Of a DNA stretch of 64,000 bases, positions 1 to 8,013 are shown piece by piece. The notes beneath the pieces were generated by a model. It made no database searches. It was not told the origin of the DNA and saw nothing but the letters and a program-made list of their open reading frames with translations. The first letter of the stretch is position 1. Each line of letters opens with the position of its first letter. A program made the position numbers and the translations under genes. Source of the DNA: Bacteroidota bacterium (GTDB lineage: Bacteria; Bacteroidota; Bacteroidia; UKL13-3); the NCBI GenBank assembly GCA_027487835.1, contig JAIYCU010000034.1, positions 35,315 through 99,314 on the forward strand, read 5' to 3'.

Positions 1-243
1 TTTTTGGGTATTCATGGATGCCTTTACTTCATACACTACACTGTCTCTATTTACAAAACGCCCGGCTACCTGAATAGAACTAGATAAACTCGCCACATAC
101 TTACCACGCATCTCTGGCCTTCCCTTAAAATCATCCCATTGAATGAGGCGCTGACCCCAAAGGATTTCACTGGTATTTTGATGCGTAAAGGCAGAAAACA
201 AGAGGAGAATTGGAAGGAAAAGATAAGTTAGGATTTTGGACAT
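1..243 (-). CDS. Partial DUF922-like exported protein (N-terminus)
   Basis: The first 81 codons of a minus-strand gene that runs off the window. The ATG is followed by a hydrophobic signal-peptide-like stretch (ILTYLFLPILLLFSAF, residues 4-19) and then by ILWGQRLIQWDDFKGRP. The W-DDFKG pattern followed by an S/A-rich strand resembles the start of the DUF922 putative metal-dependent protease family, but the HExxH part would lie outside the window. Exported or lipid-linked location is inferred from the N-terminus. No stop codon interrupts the frame to position 1. Confidence 0.6.
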   Translation of the reverse strand, partial: MSKILTYLFLPILLLFSAFTHQNTSEILWGQRLIQWDDFKGRPEMRGKYVASLSSSIQVAGRFVNRDSVVYEVKASMNTQK

Positions 244-705
244 ATTGGAGGGCTTACAAGTAGTGTTACATTTTTTATGAAGATAACTTACCTAGGTTAG
301 ATTACAAATCAATAAATAATCAATTGAGTTTGAGTGTGGAGTTTTATTAAACGCTTGCTCAAAACTCACACTCAAAACTGATTTTGTGTAGGTTTTGAGG
401 GATAAAAAAAGATTGCCTGAGCCAGAATACAGCATTGAAGGCATGTTCACTGTTAGCCTACAAAGTCCGTTAAAACCTTCGGAGAAAACACCCTCCTATC
501 CAATCGCCAGTAACTTTATTTACTTGACCATTTAGCCCTTATTTGGGGTAATATTCAAGCTAAAGAAAATAGCAAAAGCCATAGTGCGCATATTAAAAAT
601 AGGCATGCCAATGGCTAAAACACAAACATTAAAACCTATGATTATCAGCATGAAATAGGTATAAATTAGATTGAACCTACACCAACACTTGTATCTTGAA
701 ACAGG
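244..705. other. Non-coding stretch before the 22-bp arrays
   Basis: No credible gene on either strand. It contains the first copy of the 27-bp direct repeat and, just before it, a partly inverted version (TTGAGTTTGAGTGTGGAG at about 324-341), so this part could fold into an imperfect hairpin. The rest shows nothing recognisable. Confidence 0.5.
354..380 (+). repeat. 27-bp direct repeat, copy 1
   Basis: Begins CTTGCTCAAAACTCACACTC and ends AAAACTG. Two further copies lie on the far side of the 22-bp arrays, with one or two mismatches. All three are followed by a looser match ending in GAGGGA or CAGGGA. Confidence 0.75.
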
Positions 706-1062
706 AGCGCTGCATGGTCCACCATGGAGTGTTGCAATCTTTACCATGGAGTGTTGCATAGTCCACATTGCATTGCTGCATGCCTCACCATGGAGCGTTG
801 CATGGTCCACATTTTAGCGTTGCATGCTTTAACATAAAGCGTTGCATGGTCCAACATGGAGCGTTTCATGCTCCAACATGGAGTGCTGCATGCTTCAACA
901 TGAAGCGTTGCATGCTTCAACATGAAGCGTTGCATGCTTCAACATGAAGTGCTACATGCTTCACATTGGAACGTTGCATGGTACACATTTTAGCGCTGCA
1001 TGCTCCGTGATGGAGCGTTGCATGGTCTACAATGTATTGTTGCTATCTCGACCATGTAGCGT
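706..1062. repeat. Tandem 22-bp degenerate repeat, array A (about 16 units)
   Basis: Units are exactly 22 bp where they can be aligned, with the pattern TGCATGSTYCAACATG followed by RAGCGT. The centre holds an inverted repeat (CTTCA-ACA-TGAAG) and each unit contains TGCATG. Three nearly identical units lie at about 887-952; the outer units are more degenerate. The period is not a multiple of three, so reading frames through the array shift from unit to unit and it is not protein-coding. There are no unique spacers, so it is not a CRISPR. Confidence 0.85.
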
Positions 1063-1366
1063 GGCTACTCCCTAAATGATACATAGCTACTCTATAAATG
1101 ATGCGAAGCTACTCCATAAAAGGTGCGGTGCAAATTACAAATGGTGGGGTGCTACTCTATAAAAGGTGCGAAGCTACTCCATAAAAGGTGCAAAGCAACT
1201 CCATAAAAGGTGCGAAGCTACTCAATAAAAGGTGCGGTGCTACTCTACAAATGATGCGGTGCTACTCAATAACAGGTGCACAGCTACTCCACAAATGGTG
1301 CGGTGCAAATTACAAATGGTGGGGTGCTACTCTATAAAAGGTGCGAAGCTACTCTATAAACAGTAT
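1063..1366. repeat. Tandem 22-bp degenerate repeat, array B (about 14 units)
   Basis: Directly follows array A and has the same 22-bp period but an unrelated unit: GCTACTCCATAAAAGG followed by TGCGAA. It shows a higher-order duplication. A variant segment with CAAATTACAAATGGTGGGGT occurs at about 1131 and again about 175 bp later, with one unit shortened to 21 bp in each block. Non-coding. Confidence 0.85.
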
Positions 1367-1422
1367 AGAGCAAGAGTGAAGAGAAAGAGTGCTTTGGTAT
1401 TTTAAAGAAGCTTGCATGAACT

Positions 1423-1449
1423 CTTGCTCAAAACTCACACTCCAAACTG
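1423..1449 (+). repeat. 27-bp direct repeat, copy 2
   Basis: Same sequence as copy 1 except for one base (CTCCAAACTG instead of CTCAAAACTG). It is followed by TTTGAGTGTGGG, which can pair back with the repeat and form a hairpin. Confidence 0.75.
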
Positions 1450-1508
1450 TTTGAGTGTGGGTTTGAGTCTTGAGGGACGAAATCAGTTTGAAGTATGAGT
1501 CTTTCGCT

Positions 1509-1535
1509 CTTGCTCAAGACTCACACTCCAAACTG
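1509..1535 (+). repeat. 27-bp direct repeat, copy 3
   Basis: Differs from copy 2 at one position (CAAGACTC). It lies 86 bp after copy 2 and immediately before the 15-bp sequence identical to the tmRNA 3' end. Confidence 0.75.
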
Positions 1536-1540
1536 TTTTC

Positions 1541-1555
1541 GTGGAGCTGCAGGGA
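1541..1555 (+). other. 15-bp copy of the tmRNA 3' end (possible attachment site)
   Basis: GTGGAGCTGCAGGGA here is identical and in the same orientation to the terminal bases of ssrA. In tmRNA-targeting islands a short copy of the gene end marks the distal boundary. The orientation is right for an island lying between this site and ssrA. No integrase gene remains in between, so this is an inference from a single short match. The following 285 bases up to the promoter hold nothing recognisable. Confidence 0.4.
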
Positions 1556-1840
1556 CTTATGTTCACTCCATTAAAACGCTAATTATCAATTATTCACAAT
1601 GTCGTTGTCGTGTCGACGTCACGGGTTACAAAATATTTTTTTCGTGGGGACCGTTACAATAACTTGTTTTGAACCTTGGTCCAATTTTCGTCCAAAACCG
1701 GGAATTTTCCAAAAAATATTTTGTAAGGAAATGTGACTAGAAACCAATTTAGCAACGTGCAGATTCACATTCCCTTAAATGGGGTAAAACTTTTCCTATC
1801 AAATAACAAAAGTAATTTACCCAAAAGTTTTATAATGACA

Positions 1841-1875
1841 TTCTAAATTTCTTCTAAATTGAATACTTACCTTTG
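1841..1875 (+). promoter_or_regulatory. Response-regulator-type direct repeat plus -7 element
   Basis: Two perfect TTCTAAAT half-sites start 11 bp apart (1841 and 1852), the usual spacing for OmpR/PhoB-type regulators. They occupy the place of the -33 element. TACCTTTG (matching TAnnTTTG) follows at 1868-1875, five bases before the start codon. The same arrangement occurs upstream of the PepSY-like gene after the histidine kinase. Confidence 0.7.
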
Positions 1876-1880
1876 TTGCA

Positions 1881-2558
1881 ATGAAATTATTACTCATAGA
1901 AGACGAACAAGAACTTGCAAATAACATACAAACCTATTTGACAGGAAATAACTTTGTCTGTGAGTATGCTTTAAATGCAAAATCAGCCATAGAAAAAATA
2001 TCAACTTACGATTACGACTGCATTTTACTTGATTTGATGTTGCCTGACGGCAACGGTTTTGAAATTCTAAAACAACTAAAAAGGCAAAACAAAACCGAAG
2101 GGGTAATTATTATTTCGGCAAAAGAAACACTTGAAACTAGGATTGAAGGTTTGCAATTGGGTGCAGACGATTACCTCACTAAGCCTTTTCATTTATCAGA
2201 ACTTTTGGTTAGAATACAAGCTCTAATTAGACGAAAAAAATTTAAGGGAAACAACGTTGTTGCATACAACGAAATTGAAATTGATACTCTTTCAAAAACT
2301 GTAAAAGTAAAAGGTAGGAAAATTGATATCACAAAAAAGGAAATTGATTTGCTGTTATTTTTAATCGGTAATGAAAACAGAGTACTTTCAAAAAGTGCCA
2401 TAGCCGAGCATCTTTCAGGCGATATGGCTGATATGTTGGATAATCACGATTTTGTTTATGCTCATATAAAAAACCTGAAAAACAAATTGAAAGATGCAGG
2501 TTGCAGCGATTACATAAAAACAGTTTACGGATTAGGTTACAAGTGGCAGAATGACTAA
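1881..2558 (+). CDS. OmpR-family response regulator
   Basis: A 225-residue transcription factor, normal length for the family. The receiver domain (about 1-115) has the acidic pair E7-D8, phospho-acceptor D51 in LLDLMLP, S79 and K101 in the usual KPF motif. A winged-helix DNA-binding domain follows (about 130-225), ending in the typical YIKTVYGLGYKW. The stop codon overlaps the next gene, a histidine kinase, by 8 bp, so the two are translationally coupled partners. A direct repeat at its own promoter suggests autoregulation. The stimulus is unknown, but the downstream receptor and PepSY-like protein suggest an envelope or metal signal. Codon use is AT-rich compared with the genes after 8 kb. 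Confidence 0.95.
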   Translation: MKLLLIEDEQELANNIQTYLTGNNFVCEYALNAKSAIEKISTYDYDCILLDLMLPDGNGFEILKQLKRQNKTEGVIIISAKETLETRIEGLQLGADDYLTKPFHLSELLVRIQALIRRKKFKGNNVVAYNEIEIDTLSKTVKVKGRKIDITKKEIDLLLFLIGNENRVLSKSAIAEHLSGDMADMLDNHDFVYAHIKNLKNKLKDAGCSDYIKTVYGLGYKWQND

Positions 2559-3816
2559 AAAACTATTACATAAAACATCAACGGTTTATTTACTATTTTC
2601 AGTGATGCTATTAATCGTGTCCGCACCTCTGTTCTATTATATTACAGAGAAATTATACATTGAAGAAACAGACGAAACACTTGTACTTCATAAGAATGAA
2701 TTTTTAAAATATTCATTGCCTACTTTAACAACCGCAGAAATTCAAAATTGGAATAAATACAATAGAAACATTAAGATTGAGCCTTTTAAAAATTCTGCTA
2801 ACGACACTATATTTTATAACTCTTACTATGATACTTTAGATGCAGAAACTGAACCATACCGTGAACTTAATGCTTCTATTCTCATAGACGGAAATCCATA
2901 TACGTATTCAGCAAGAATTAATTTAGTGGAAACAGAGGATTTAATGAAGAGCATAGCAATACTTTTTTTGGTTATCATTTCTCTATTTCTTGTTGGCTTA
3001 TTTGTAATAACAAAAAGATTATCCATCAATCTTTGGAAACCATTTTACGGAACGTTGAATCAAATTGAGAAATTTGAAATTGATAAATCAAATCAGCCAA
3101 AATTTATAGAAACAAATATTGAAGAATTTAATCGTTTAAATAAAAGTATTGAAAAATTGATTAAGAAGAATACTTTAATTTACCATAGTCAAAGAGAATT
3201 TGTTGAAAATGCAGCTCACGAACTACAAACGCCTTTGGCAGTCTTTCAGGCAAAAATTGATACACTTATCCAAAACTCTGATTTCACACAGGAACAATAT
3301 AAAATGCTGAGTTCATTGAACGATAGCGTTTCACGTCTAAATCGTTTGAACAAAAACCTATTGTTGCTATCTAAAATGGAAAACGACATTTACAACGAGA
3401 AGCAAACAATTAATTTTAACGAGGCAATTGAAAAACACTTTGACTTTTTTACGGAACAGGCAAAAGCAAAGAACCTAATTATTAAAACAGAAATGAAAGA
3501 AGCTATTACAGTAAAATCAAATCCAGTTTTAGCAGAAATTCTCATCAGCAATCTGTTTTTAAATGCTATCAGGCACAATGTAAATGATGGTCAGGTTTTA
3601 GTTACTCTGTCAAATCATTCTCTTACATTTTCAAACACAGGTCAATCACAAACCTTAGTTGTTAATAAACTTTTCAACCGCTTTTCTAAATCCAATCCAT
3701 CCGAGCAGGGTAATGGTTTGGGTTTGGCTATCATTAAGAAAATTGCAGACCTGAATAACTGGAAGATTTCCTATTCATTTGCAAACAATTTTCATTCTTT
3801 TTCGGTGGCCTTCTAG
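2551..3816 (+). CDS. Membrane sensor histidine kinase
   Basis: A 421-residue two-pass inner-membrane kinase. TM1 is at about 10-31, then a periplasmic sensor region of about 100 residues without a recognised fold, then TM2 at about 134-154. The H-box AAHELQTPLA places the phosphorylated histidine at H223. The ATPase domain has an N-box (NLFLNAIRHN, N338) and a G-box (GNGLGLAI near 396). No clear HAMP domain separates TM2 from the dimerisation helix, only a linker of about 60 residues. It should phosphorylate the regulator encoded directly upstream. Confidence 0.93.
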   Translation: MTKKLLHKTSTVYLLFSVMLLIVSAPLFYYITEKLYIEETDETLVLHKNEFLKYSLPTLTTAEIQNWNKYNRNIKIEPFKNSANDTIFYNSYYDTLDAETEPYRELNASILIDGNPYTYSARINLVETEDLMKSIAILFLVIISLFLVGLFVITKRLSINLWKPFYGTLNQIEKFEIDKSNQPKFIETNIEEFNRLNKSIEKLIKKNTLIYHSQREFVENAAHELQTPLAVFQAKIDTLIQNSDFTQEQYKMLSSLNDSVSRLNRLNKNLLLLSKMENDIYNEKQTINFNEAIEKHFDFFTEQAKAKNLIIKTEMKEAITVKSNPVLAEILISNLFLNAIRHNVNDGQVLVTLSNHSLTFSNTGQSQTLVVNKLFNRFSKSNPSEQGNGLGLAIIKKIADLNNWKISYSFANNFHSFSVAF

Positions 3817-3819
3817 AAA

Positions 3820-3853
3820 TTCTAAATTTCTTCTAAATCGCGTTGCAACTTTG
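3820..3853 (+). promoter_or_regulatory. Second response-regulator-type direct repeat and promoter
   Basis: TTCTAAAT at 3820 and 3831 (again 11 bp apart), followed eight bases later by CAACTTTG, a one-mismatch -7 element. This matches the site upstream of the regulator gene almost base for base (ATTCTAAATTTCTTCTAAAT) and should place the PepSY-like and receptor genes under the same regulator. Confidence 0.7.
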
Positions 3854-3888
3854 TCCTGTAAATTTTAAACAAATAAATAAACAAGACA

Positions 3889-4317
3889 ATGAAAAAGTTA
3901 GCATTAATGATGGTTACAGCGATGATTACATCACTCACCTTCGCACAAAAAATTCAGGAAAAAGATGTACCTGCTGGTGTAAAAACAGCTTTTCAAAAGA
4001 ATTTCCCCCAAGCAAAAGTAGAAAAGTGGGAAAAGGAAGGGGTCAATTTTGAAGTAGAATTTGAGTTGAACAAATCGGAGCAATCAGTTTTATTTGATGC
4101 ACAAGGCGGTATCATTGAAACAGAAATAGAAATTGAGATAAGCGAATTGCCAAACGGAATAGTGGATTACGTTAAAACTAATTACAAAGGACAATCAGTA
4201 AAAGAAGCCGCTAAAATTACTGATACAAAAGGCACATTAACTTACGAAGCTGAAATAAAAGGAATGGATTTGCTTTTTGATAGTAATGGGAAATTTATCA
4301 AAGAAATTAAAAACTAA
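3889..4317 (+). CDS. Exported PepSY-like protein
   Basis: 142 residues with a signal peptide (cleavage likely after LTFAQ, about residue 20). The mature part has two similar alpha/beta repeats: VPAGVKTAFQKNFPQAKVEKWEKEG, broken here as VPAGVKTAF at about 27-35 and its KVEKW strand, and LPNGIVDYVKTNYKG near 87-101. This is the pattern of the PepSY-like (DUF2874) proteins found in the Bacteroidota periplasm. The function of that family is not established; an inhibitory or sensing role near two-component systems is inference. It lies 15 bp before the receptor gene, so the two are probably one operon. Confidence 0.85.
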   Translation: MKKLALMMVTAMITSLTFAQKIQEKDVPAGVKTAFQKNFPQAKVEKWEKEGVNFEVEFELNKSEQSVLFDAQGGIIETEIEIEISELPNGIVDYVKTNYKGQSVKEAAKITDTKGTLTYEAEIKGMDLLFDSNGKFIKEIKN

Positions 4318-4332
4318 ATTTAGGAACTGACA

Positions 4333-6744
4333 ATGCGGGCCAAATTAATTTCTATAGTAATCTTAGTTACATTTTTAACTTCATATTCCTTTGGTCAAAA
4401 CAAAGGCGTTAATATATCCGGTTTAATCAAAGATAAAGCGGATAAATCCGCTTTATCTTATGTAAATGTAGTATTGAAAACCGAAAAGGATAGTGCCTTT
4501 GTTACAGGAACAGTAAGCAACGAAGAAGGACGTTTTACTCTTTCCAATATTAAACCAAACAACTATTACTTTGAAATTTCTTTTATTGGCTATGTGACCA
4601 AAAGGCAATCTATTTATGTTGGAAGCCTTTCGGAATTTTTGGATGTATCTACAATAGATTTGGAGGAAGATATAAAAACATTAGGTGAAGTTGTTGTTTC
4701 AGCTAAACAAGATGAAGTAGGCGGTAAAATGGATAAAAAGTCTTTTAAAGTTGAAGATAATATCAGTCAAAGTGGAGGTTCAGTTTTGCAAATAATGCAA
4801 AATTTGCCAGGCGTAACAATTCAAGACGGAAAGGTGCAATTAAGAGGTAATGATAAAGTAACCATATTAATTGATGGCAAACAAACTGCATTAACTGGTT
4901 TTGGAAGTCAATCGGGTTTAGATAACATCCCTTCTTCGGCAATAGAAAAAATAGAAATCATTAACAATCCTTCCTCCAAATATGATGCAAATGGGAATGC
5001 GGGCATCATCAATATTGTAATGAAGAAAAACAAACAAGAAGGTTTTAATGGAAAAGTTGGTTTTACAACTGGTTTAGGCTCGTTGTGGGTTAGGCAAGAA
5101 AATCTACCAACCATTAGACCTCAATACCAATTTACACCTAAAATAAATCCATCATTATCATTGAATTATAGGAAAAAGAAGATAAACGCATTCTTTCAAG
5201 CAGATAATCTTTATACACAAACCCTAAACAAAAACGAATTTGTTGCCCGAACCTATGATGATGGAACCATTATCAATCAGCAATTAAAAAGAAATCGTAA
5301 CACTAATTATTTTACTTCAAAAGCAGGTTTTGATTGGAATATAAATGACAACAACGCACTTACTATTTCGACATTATTCGGTAGTGAAAAAATAATTGAC
5401 AGAGGTGACCAACCTTTTTTTAATGCAGACAATACAGTAAGAAAAAGGTTGTGGCAGTTTTTGGAGGACGAGCTGAAAACAACGGTAATGGCAACTGCCG
5501 CCTATCAGCATAAATTTAAACAAGCAGGCCATTTATTGAATATTGGTTTTAATTATACATTTCATAGAGAAGATGAAAAATATTATTATTACAACTATTT
5601 GCCTACAACTACAGGAACAGATGCTTTTAAATTATTATCAGACGAGCAAGTTTATGACTTTAATTTTGACTACATAAAACCATTGAAATATGGTCATATT
5701 GAAACAGGTATAAAACTTCGGAATAGAAATATCCCAACTAATATGCAATTTATTCCTGGAGTAAATTCAGTTTTAGACACCAATGCAGGTGGCTGGGCAA
5801 CCTATAAAGAATTAATACCTGCCATTTATGGGAACTATATATTTGAAAACAAAAAATGGGAAGCAGAGTTAGGATTACGAATAGAATATGTGAAAATTCA
5901 ATATGATGTAAATCCCAATCACAACACTTATAAAAGTGATGGATATAATTATACACAGCCATTTCCTAATACAAGATTAGCATACAAAATAAACGACCGC
6001 AACAAAATTTCATTCTTCTATAATCGCAGAGTTGACAGGCCAAATGAAGTGGATATAAGAATATTTCCGAAATACGATGATGCCGAAATTGTTAAAGTTG
6101 GAAATCCTGCTCTAAGGCCACAGTTTGCAAATTCATTTGAACTTGGTTATAAAACAAATTGGAACAAAGGGTATTTTTATTCTGCTGCTTACCATCGATT
6201 TGCTGACGGAACTATTACTCGAATTTCTAGCATTGCTCCAAACAGCAATTTGATATACGCTATATTTCAGAATGCTGGTAGAAGTTATAATACTGGTTTA
6301 GAAGTTTTTTTGACACAGGAAGTAGCAAAATGGTATTCCTTTAATTTAAACCTTAATGGTTATCATAATCAAATCAATGCTTTTAGTGTTGAAAATAAAT
6401 ATCCTATTCCAAATACCTTTTCAGCCGATAAACAAGAAATTGTTTCTGGAAATATAAAACTGAATAACACTTTTAATTTGCCCAAAAATTTTGACGCACA
6501 ATTAACCGCAATTTATTTGGCTCCCGACATTATTCCGCAAGGAAAAATTGCCCAACGTTTCTCTTTAGATCTTGGCATTAAAAAGAGTTTACAAAAGGGG
6601 AAAGCCGAATTATTTCTTAACGCAACAGATATTTTAAACACGATGATTATCAAAAAAGAAATTCAGGGACAAGGTTTCAAATACATTAGCACTGATTATT
6701 ACGAGACACAAGTTATAAGATTTGGCTACAACTACAAATTCTGA
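4333..6744 (+). CDS. Outer-membrane beta-barrel receptor (TonB-dependent type)
   Basis: 803 residues. A signal peptide is followed by a carboxypeptidase-regulatory-like beta-sandwich (about 26-115: GLIKDKADKSALSYVNVVLK), a plug domain (about 120-230, with VLQIMQNLPGV and VQLRGNDKVTILIDGK) and a barrel of the OMP_b-brl_3 type ending in FGYNYKF with a terminal aromatic residue. This family resembles TonB receptors, but energy coupling and ligand are not shown by the sequence. It is the last gene of the two-component-regulated block, so its expression is probably set by the sensor kinase. No stop codon or frameshift is present. Confidence 0.9.
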   Translation: MRAKLISIVILVTFLTSYSFGQNKGVNISGLIKDKADKSALSYVNVVLKTEKDSAFVTGTVSNEEGRFTLSNIKPNNYYFEISFIGYVTKRQSIYVGSLSEFLDVSTIDLEEDIKTLGEVVVSAKQDEVGGKMDKKSFKVEDNISQSGGSVLQIMQNLPGVTIQDGKVQLRGNDKVTILIDGKQTALTGFGSQSGLDNIPSSAIEKIEIINNPSSKYDANGNAGIINIVMKKNKQEGFNGKVGFTTGLGSLWVRQENLPTIRPQYQFTPKINPSLSLNYRKKKINAFFQADNLYTQTLNKNEFVARTYDDGTIINQQLKRNRNTNYFTSKAGFDWNINDNNALTISTLFGSEKIIDRGDQPFFNADNTVRKRLWQFLEDELKTTVMATAAYQHKFKQAGHLLNIGFNYTFHREDEKYYYYNYLPTTTGTDAFKLLSDEQVYDFNFDYIKPLKYGHIETGIKLRNRNIPTNMQFIPGVNSVLDTNAGGWATYKELIPAIYGNYIFENKKWEAELGLRIEYVKIQYDVNPNHNTYKSDGYNYTQPFPNTRLAYKINDRNKISFFYNRRVDRPNEVDIRIFPKYDDAEIVKVGNPALRPQFANSFELGYKTNWNKGYFYSAAYHRFADGTITRISSIAPNSNLIYAIFQNAGRSYNTGLEVFLTQEVAKWYSFNLNLNGYHNQINAFSVENKYPIPNTFSADKQEIVSGNIKLNNTFNLPKNFDAQLTAIYLAPDIIPQGKIAQRFSLDLGIKKSLQKGKAELFLNATDILNTMIIKKEIQGQGFKYISTDYYETQVIRFGYNYKF

Positions 6745-6970
6745 CACAGGTGTAAGCACATTTGCAATTCGCACAAGACAACGCACAATCAAAAATTGCA
6801 AAGGAGCTTCCACATTTGCTGCCAAGAGAAAAAAGAATGACTAATTCAAAAGCCATTTATCAATCTAATTTGTATAGTCTTTTAATAGTAAATAACCAAG
6901 AGATTTTAAGGTTGGCCTCTATAGCCTAAATTCCATTTTAATCGGACCTGAAAGTTAAATTAAACTATTT

Positions 6971-7195
6971 TTAAGGTTCCCCAAATTCATCAACAATAAT
7001 TTTAACATGTACTGGAGTCAATAACCGATTGCCCGCTTTATAACCCAACATTTGAAGTTTCGCAATAATAGCAGTGTTTCCAGTTATCCATCTACGCATC
7101 TGTGCACTGGCACTTTTCTTAGTGATATTTGGAAAGTAAAGTTGTGCGAGCTCACCAAATCCGTAGGCTCGCACTTTAGAAGTTTCTTTATACAT
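6971..7195 (-). CDS. DUF4248 domain protein
   Basis: A 74-residue protein with the DUF4248 pattern: a short N-terminus, GFGELAQLYFPNITKKSASAQ split around ELAQLYFP (15-22), RRWI (34-37), then LGYKAGNRLLTP and VKIIVDEFGEP at the end. The fold is probably helix-turn-helix-like, inferred from the helical pattern and small size; family members are common in Bacteroidota mobile regions, and no function has been demonstrated. The 226-bp gap before it (6745-6970) shows no gene or clear terminator. Confidence 0.75.
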   Translation of the reverse strand: MYKETSKVRAYGFGELAQLYFPNITKKSASAQMRRWITGNTAIIAKLQMLGYKAGNRLLTPVHVKIIVDEFGEP

Positions 7196-7340
7196 GGTGT
7201 TTTTTTTGATTTTAACACCCCCATTTTTGAAATCTGTTACTTAGTATGTCTTTGCTCTTTTTAGGCGAGCAGACCTTAGAAAATCAAACTACTTGGGTTC
7301 GCATTACATTAGAAGGGTATAAGCAAGAGGCAATAGAGCA

Positions 7341-7447
7341 AGGGAGAAAGAGAAAGAGAAAGAGAAAGAGAAAGAGAAGGAGAAAGAGAAAGAGAAGGAG
7401 AAAGAGAAAGAGTAAGAGTAAGAGAAACAGTAAGAGAAACAGTAAGA
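7341..7447 (+). repeat. Polypurine GA-rich repeat tract
   Basis: About 105 bases almost entirely of GAGAAA/GAAAGA hexamers, drifting into GTAAGAGAAACA near the end. It is a purine-only strand of the kind that can form triplex DNA and slip in length. It lies just downstream of the four-helix-bundle gene; a related tract lies upstream of that gene. Confidence 0.85.
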
Positions 7448-7474
7448 ATTTTAGGAACTAAACCATTATATTTT

Positions 7475-7822
7475 TTAGGATAGATTTTTTATCATAACGT
7501 ACAAAATCCTTGATATTTCTTCGAACTCAGACCTTAATTCAGCATACAAATCATAACTAATTTCTTCTTGCGCAAATAATAAATCAGTAATCGCAGCGCA
7601 CTCAAATGTAGACCCTCTAGCAATGGTTAAAAAGTTCTTCCTTTCTTTGATACTTGTTCTTCCACTACCCTCTGCAATATTTAACATGATGCTTAAACTT
7701 GCCCTTCCAAACTGACTTTTAACATATGGTGGTACGGTTTTAAATTGCTGAAGCATTAGCATCACACGCTTTTGATTGTCAAAAGCCTTTTGATATAAAA
7801 TTAACTTCTCATAAGGGAACAT
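7475..7822 (-). CDS. Four-helix-bundle protein (23S rRNA intervening-sequence family)
   Basis: 115 residues, all helical. It has the family signature: an N-terminal YEKLILYQKAFDN helix, FGRASLSIMLNIAEGSGR (key residues R40, I48-AEGSGR), KERKNFLTIARGSTFECA, and a last helix. This is the family named for proteins in 23S rRNA intervening sequences, which is also widespread as stand-alone genes beside repeats. The function is unknown. It sits between two GA-rich tracts and next to ssrA, which fits a small mobile or hitchhiking gene. Confidence 0.88.
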   Translation of the reverse strand: MFPYEKLILYQKAFDNQKRVMLMLQQFKTVPPYVKSQFGRASLSIMLNIAEGSGRTSIKERKNFLTIARGSTFECAAITDLLFAQEEISYDLYAELRSEFEEISRILYVMIKNLS

Positions 7823-7906
7823 AACATACCGTTTTGGTGTAACAAAGAAACGATTGGTAATTTTTATTTACTAAGCTTAAGGGGAAGTAAATCGTATAAT
7901 TGGGAT

Positions 7907-7980
7907 AAAGAGAAAGAGAAAGAGAAAGAGAAAGAGGAACAGAAAGAGAAACAGTGTCTTTATACTCTTTCTCTTTCTTC
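7907..7980. repeat. GA-rich tract with pyrimidine mirror, downstream of ssrA
   Basis: A purine tract (GAGAAAGAGAAA units to about 7953) is followed after a short spacer by CTCTTTCTCTTTCTTC (7965-7980), its complement. The two can pair as a hairpin (for example AGAAAGAG at 7941 with CTCTTTCT at 7965). Since ssrA is read toward this element, it could end or stabilise the tmRNA transcript. Confidence 0.65.
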
Positions 7981-7998
7981 ACACTCTTAACTTTTCTA

Positions 7999-8013
7999 GT
8001 GGAGCTGCAGGGA
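7999..8013 (+). other. 15-bp core shared with position 1541 (possible attachment site)
   Basis: GTGGAGCTGCAGGGA forms the last bases of ssrA (read on the minus strand) plus one flanking base. The same 15 bases in the same orientation occur 6.46 kb away, at the outer edge of the AT-rich two-component block. Confidence 0.4.

Noticed and set aside
532..935. Open frames on the minus strand through the 22-bp array
   Set aside because: The period is not a multiple of three; the frames only reflect the repeat and have no protein-like start or neighbours.
706..1366. CRISPR array
   Set aside because: Units are contiguous with no unique spacers and no cas gene nearby.
7246..7461. 71-residue open frame rich in Lys and Arg
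   Set aside because: The second half is only the GA tract translated; no homologue-like features before it.
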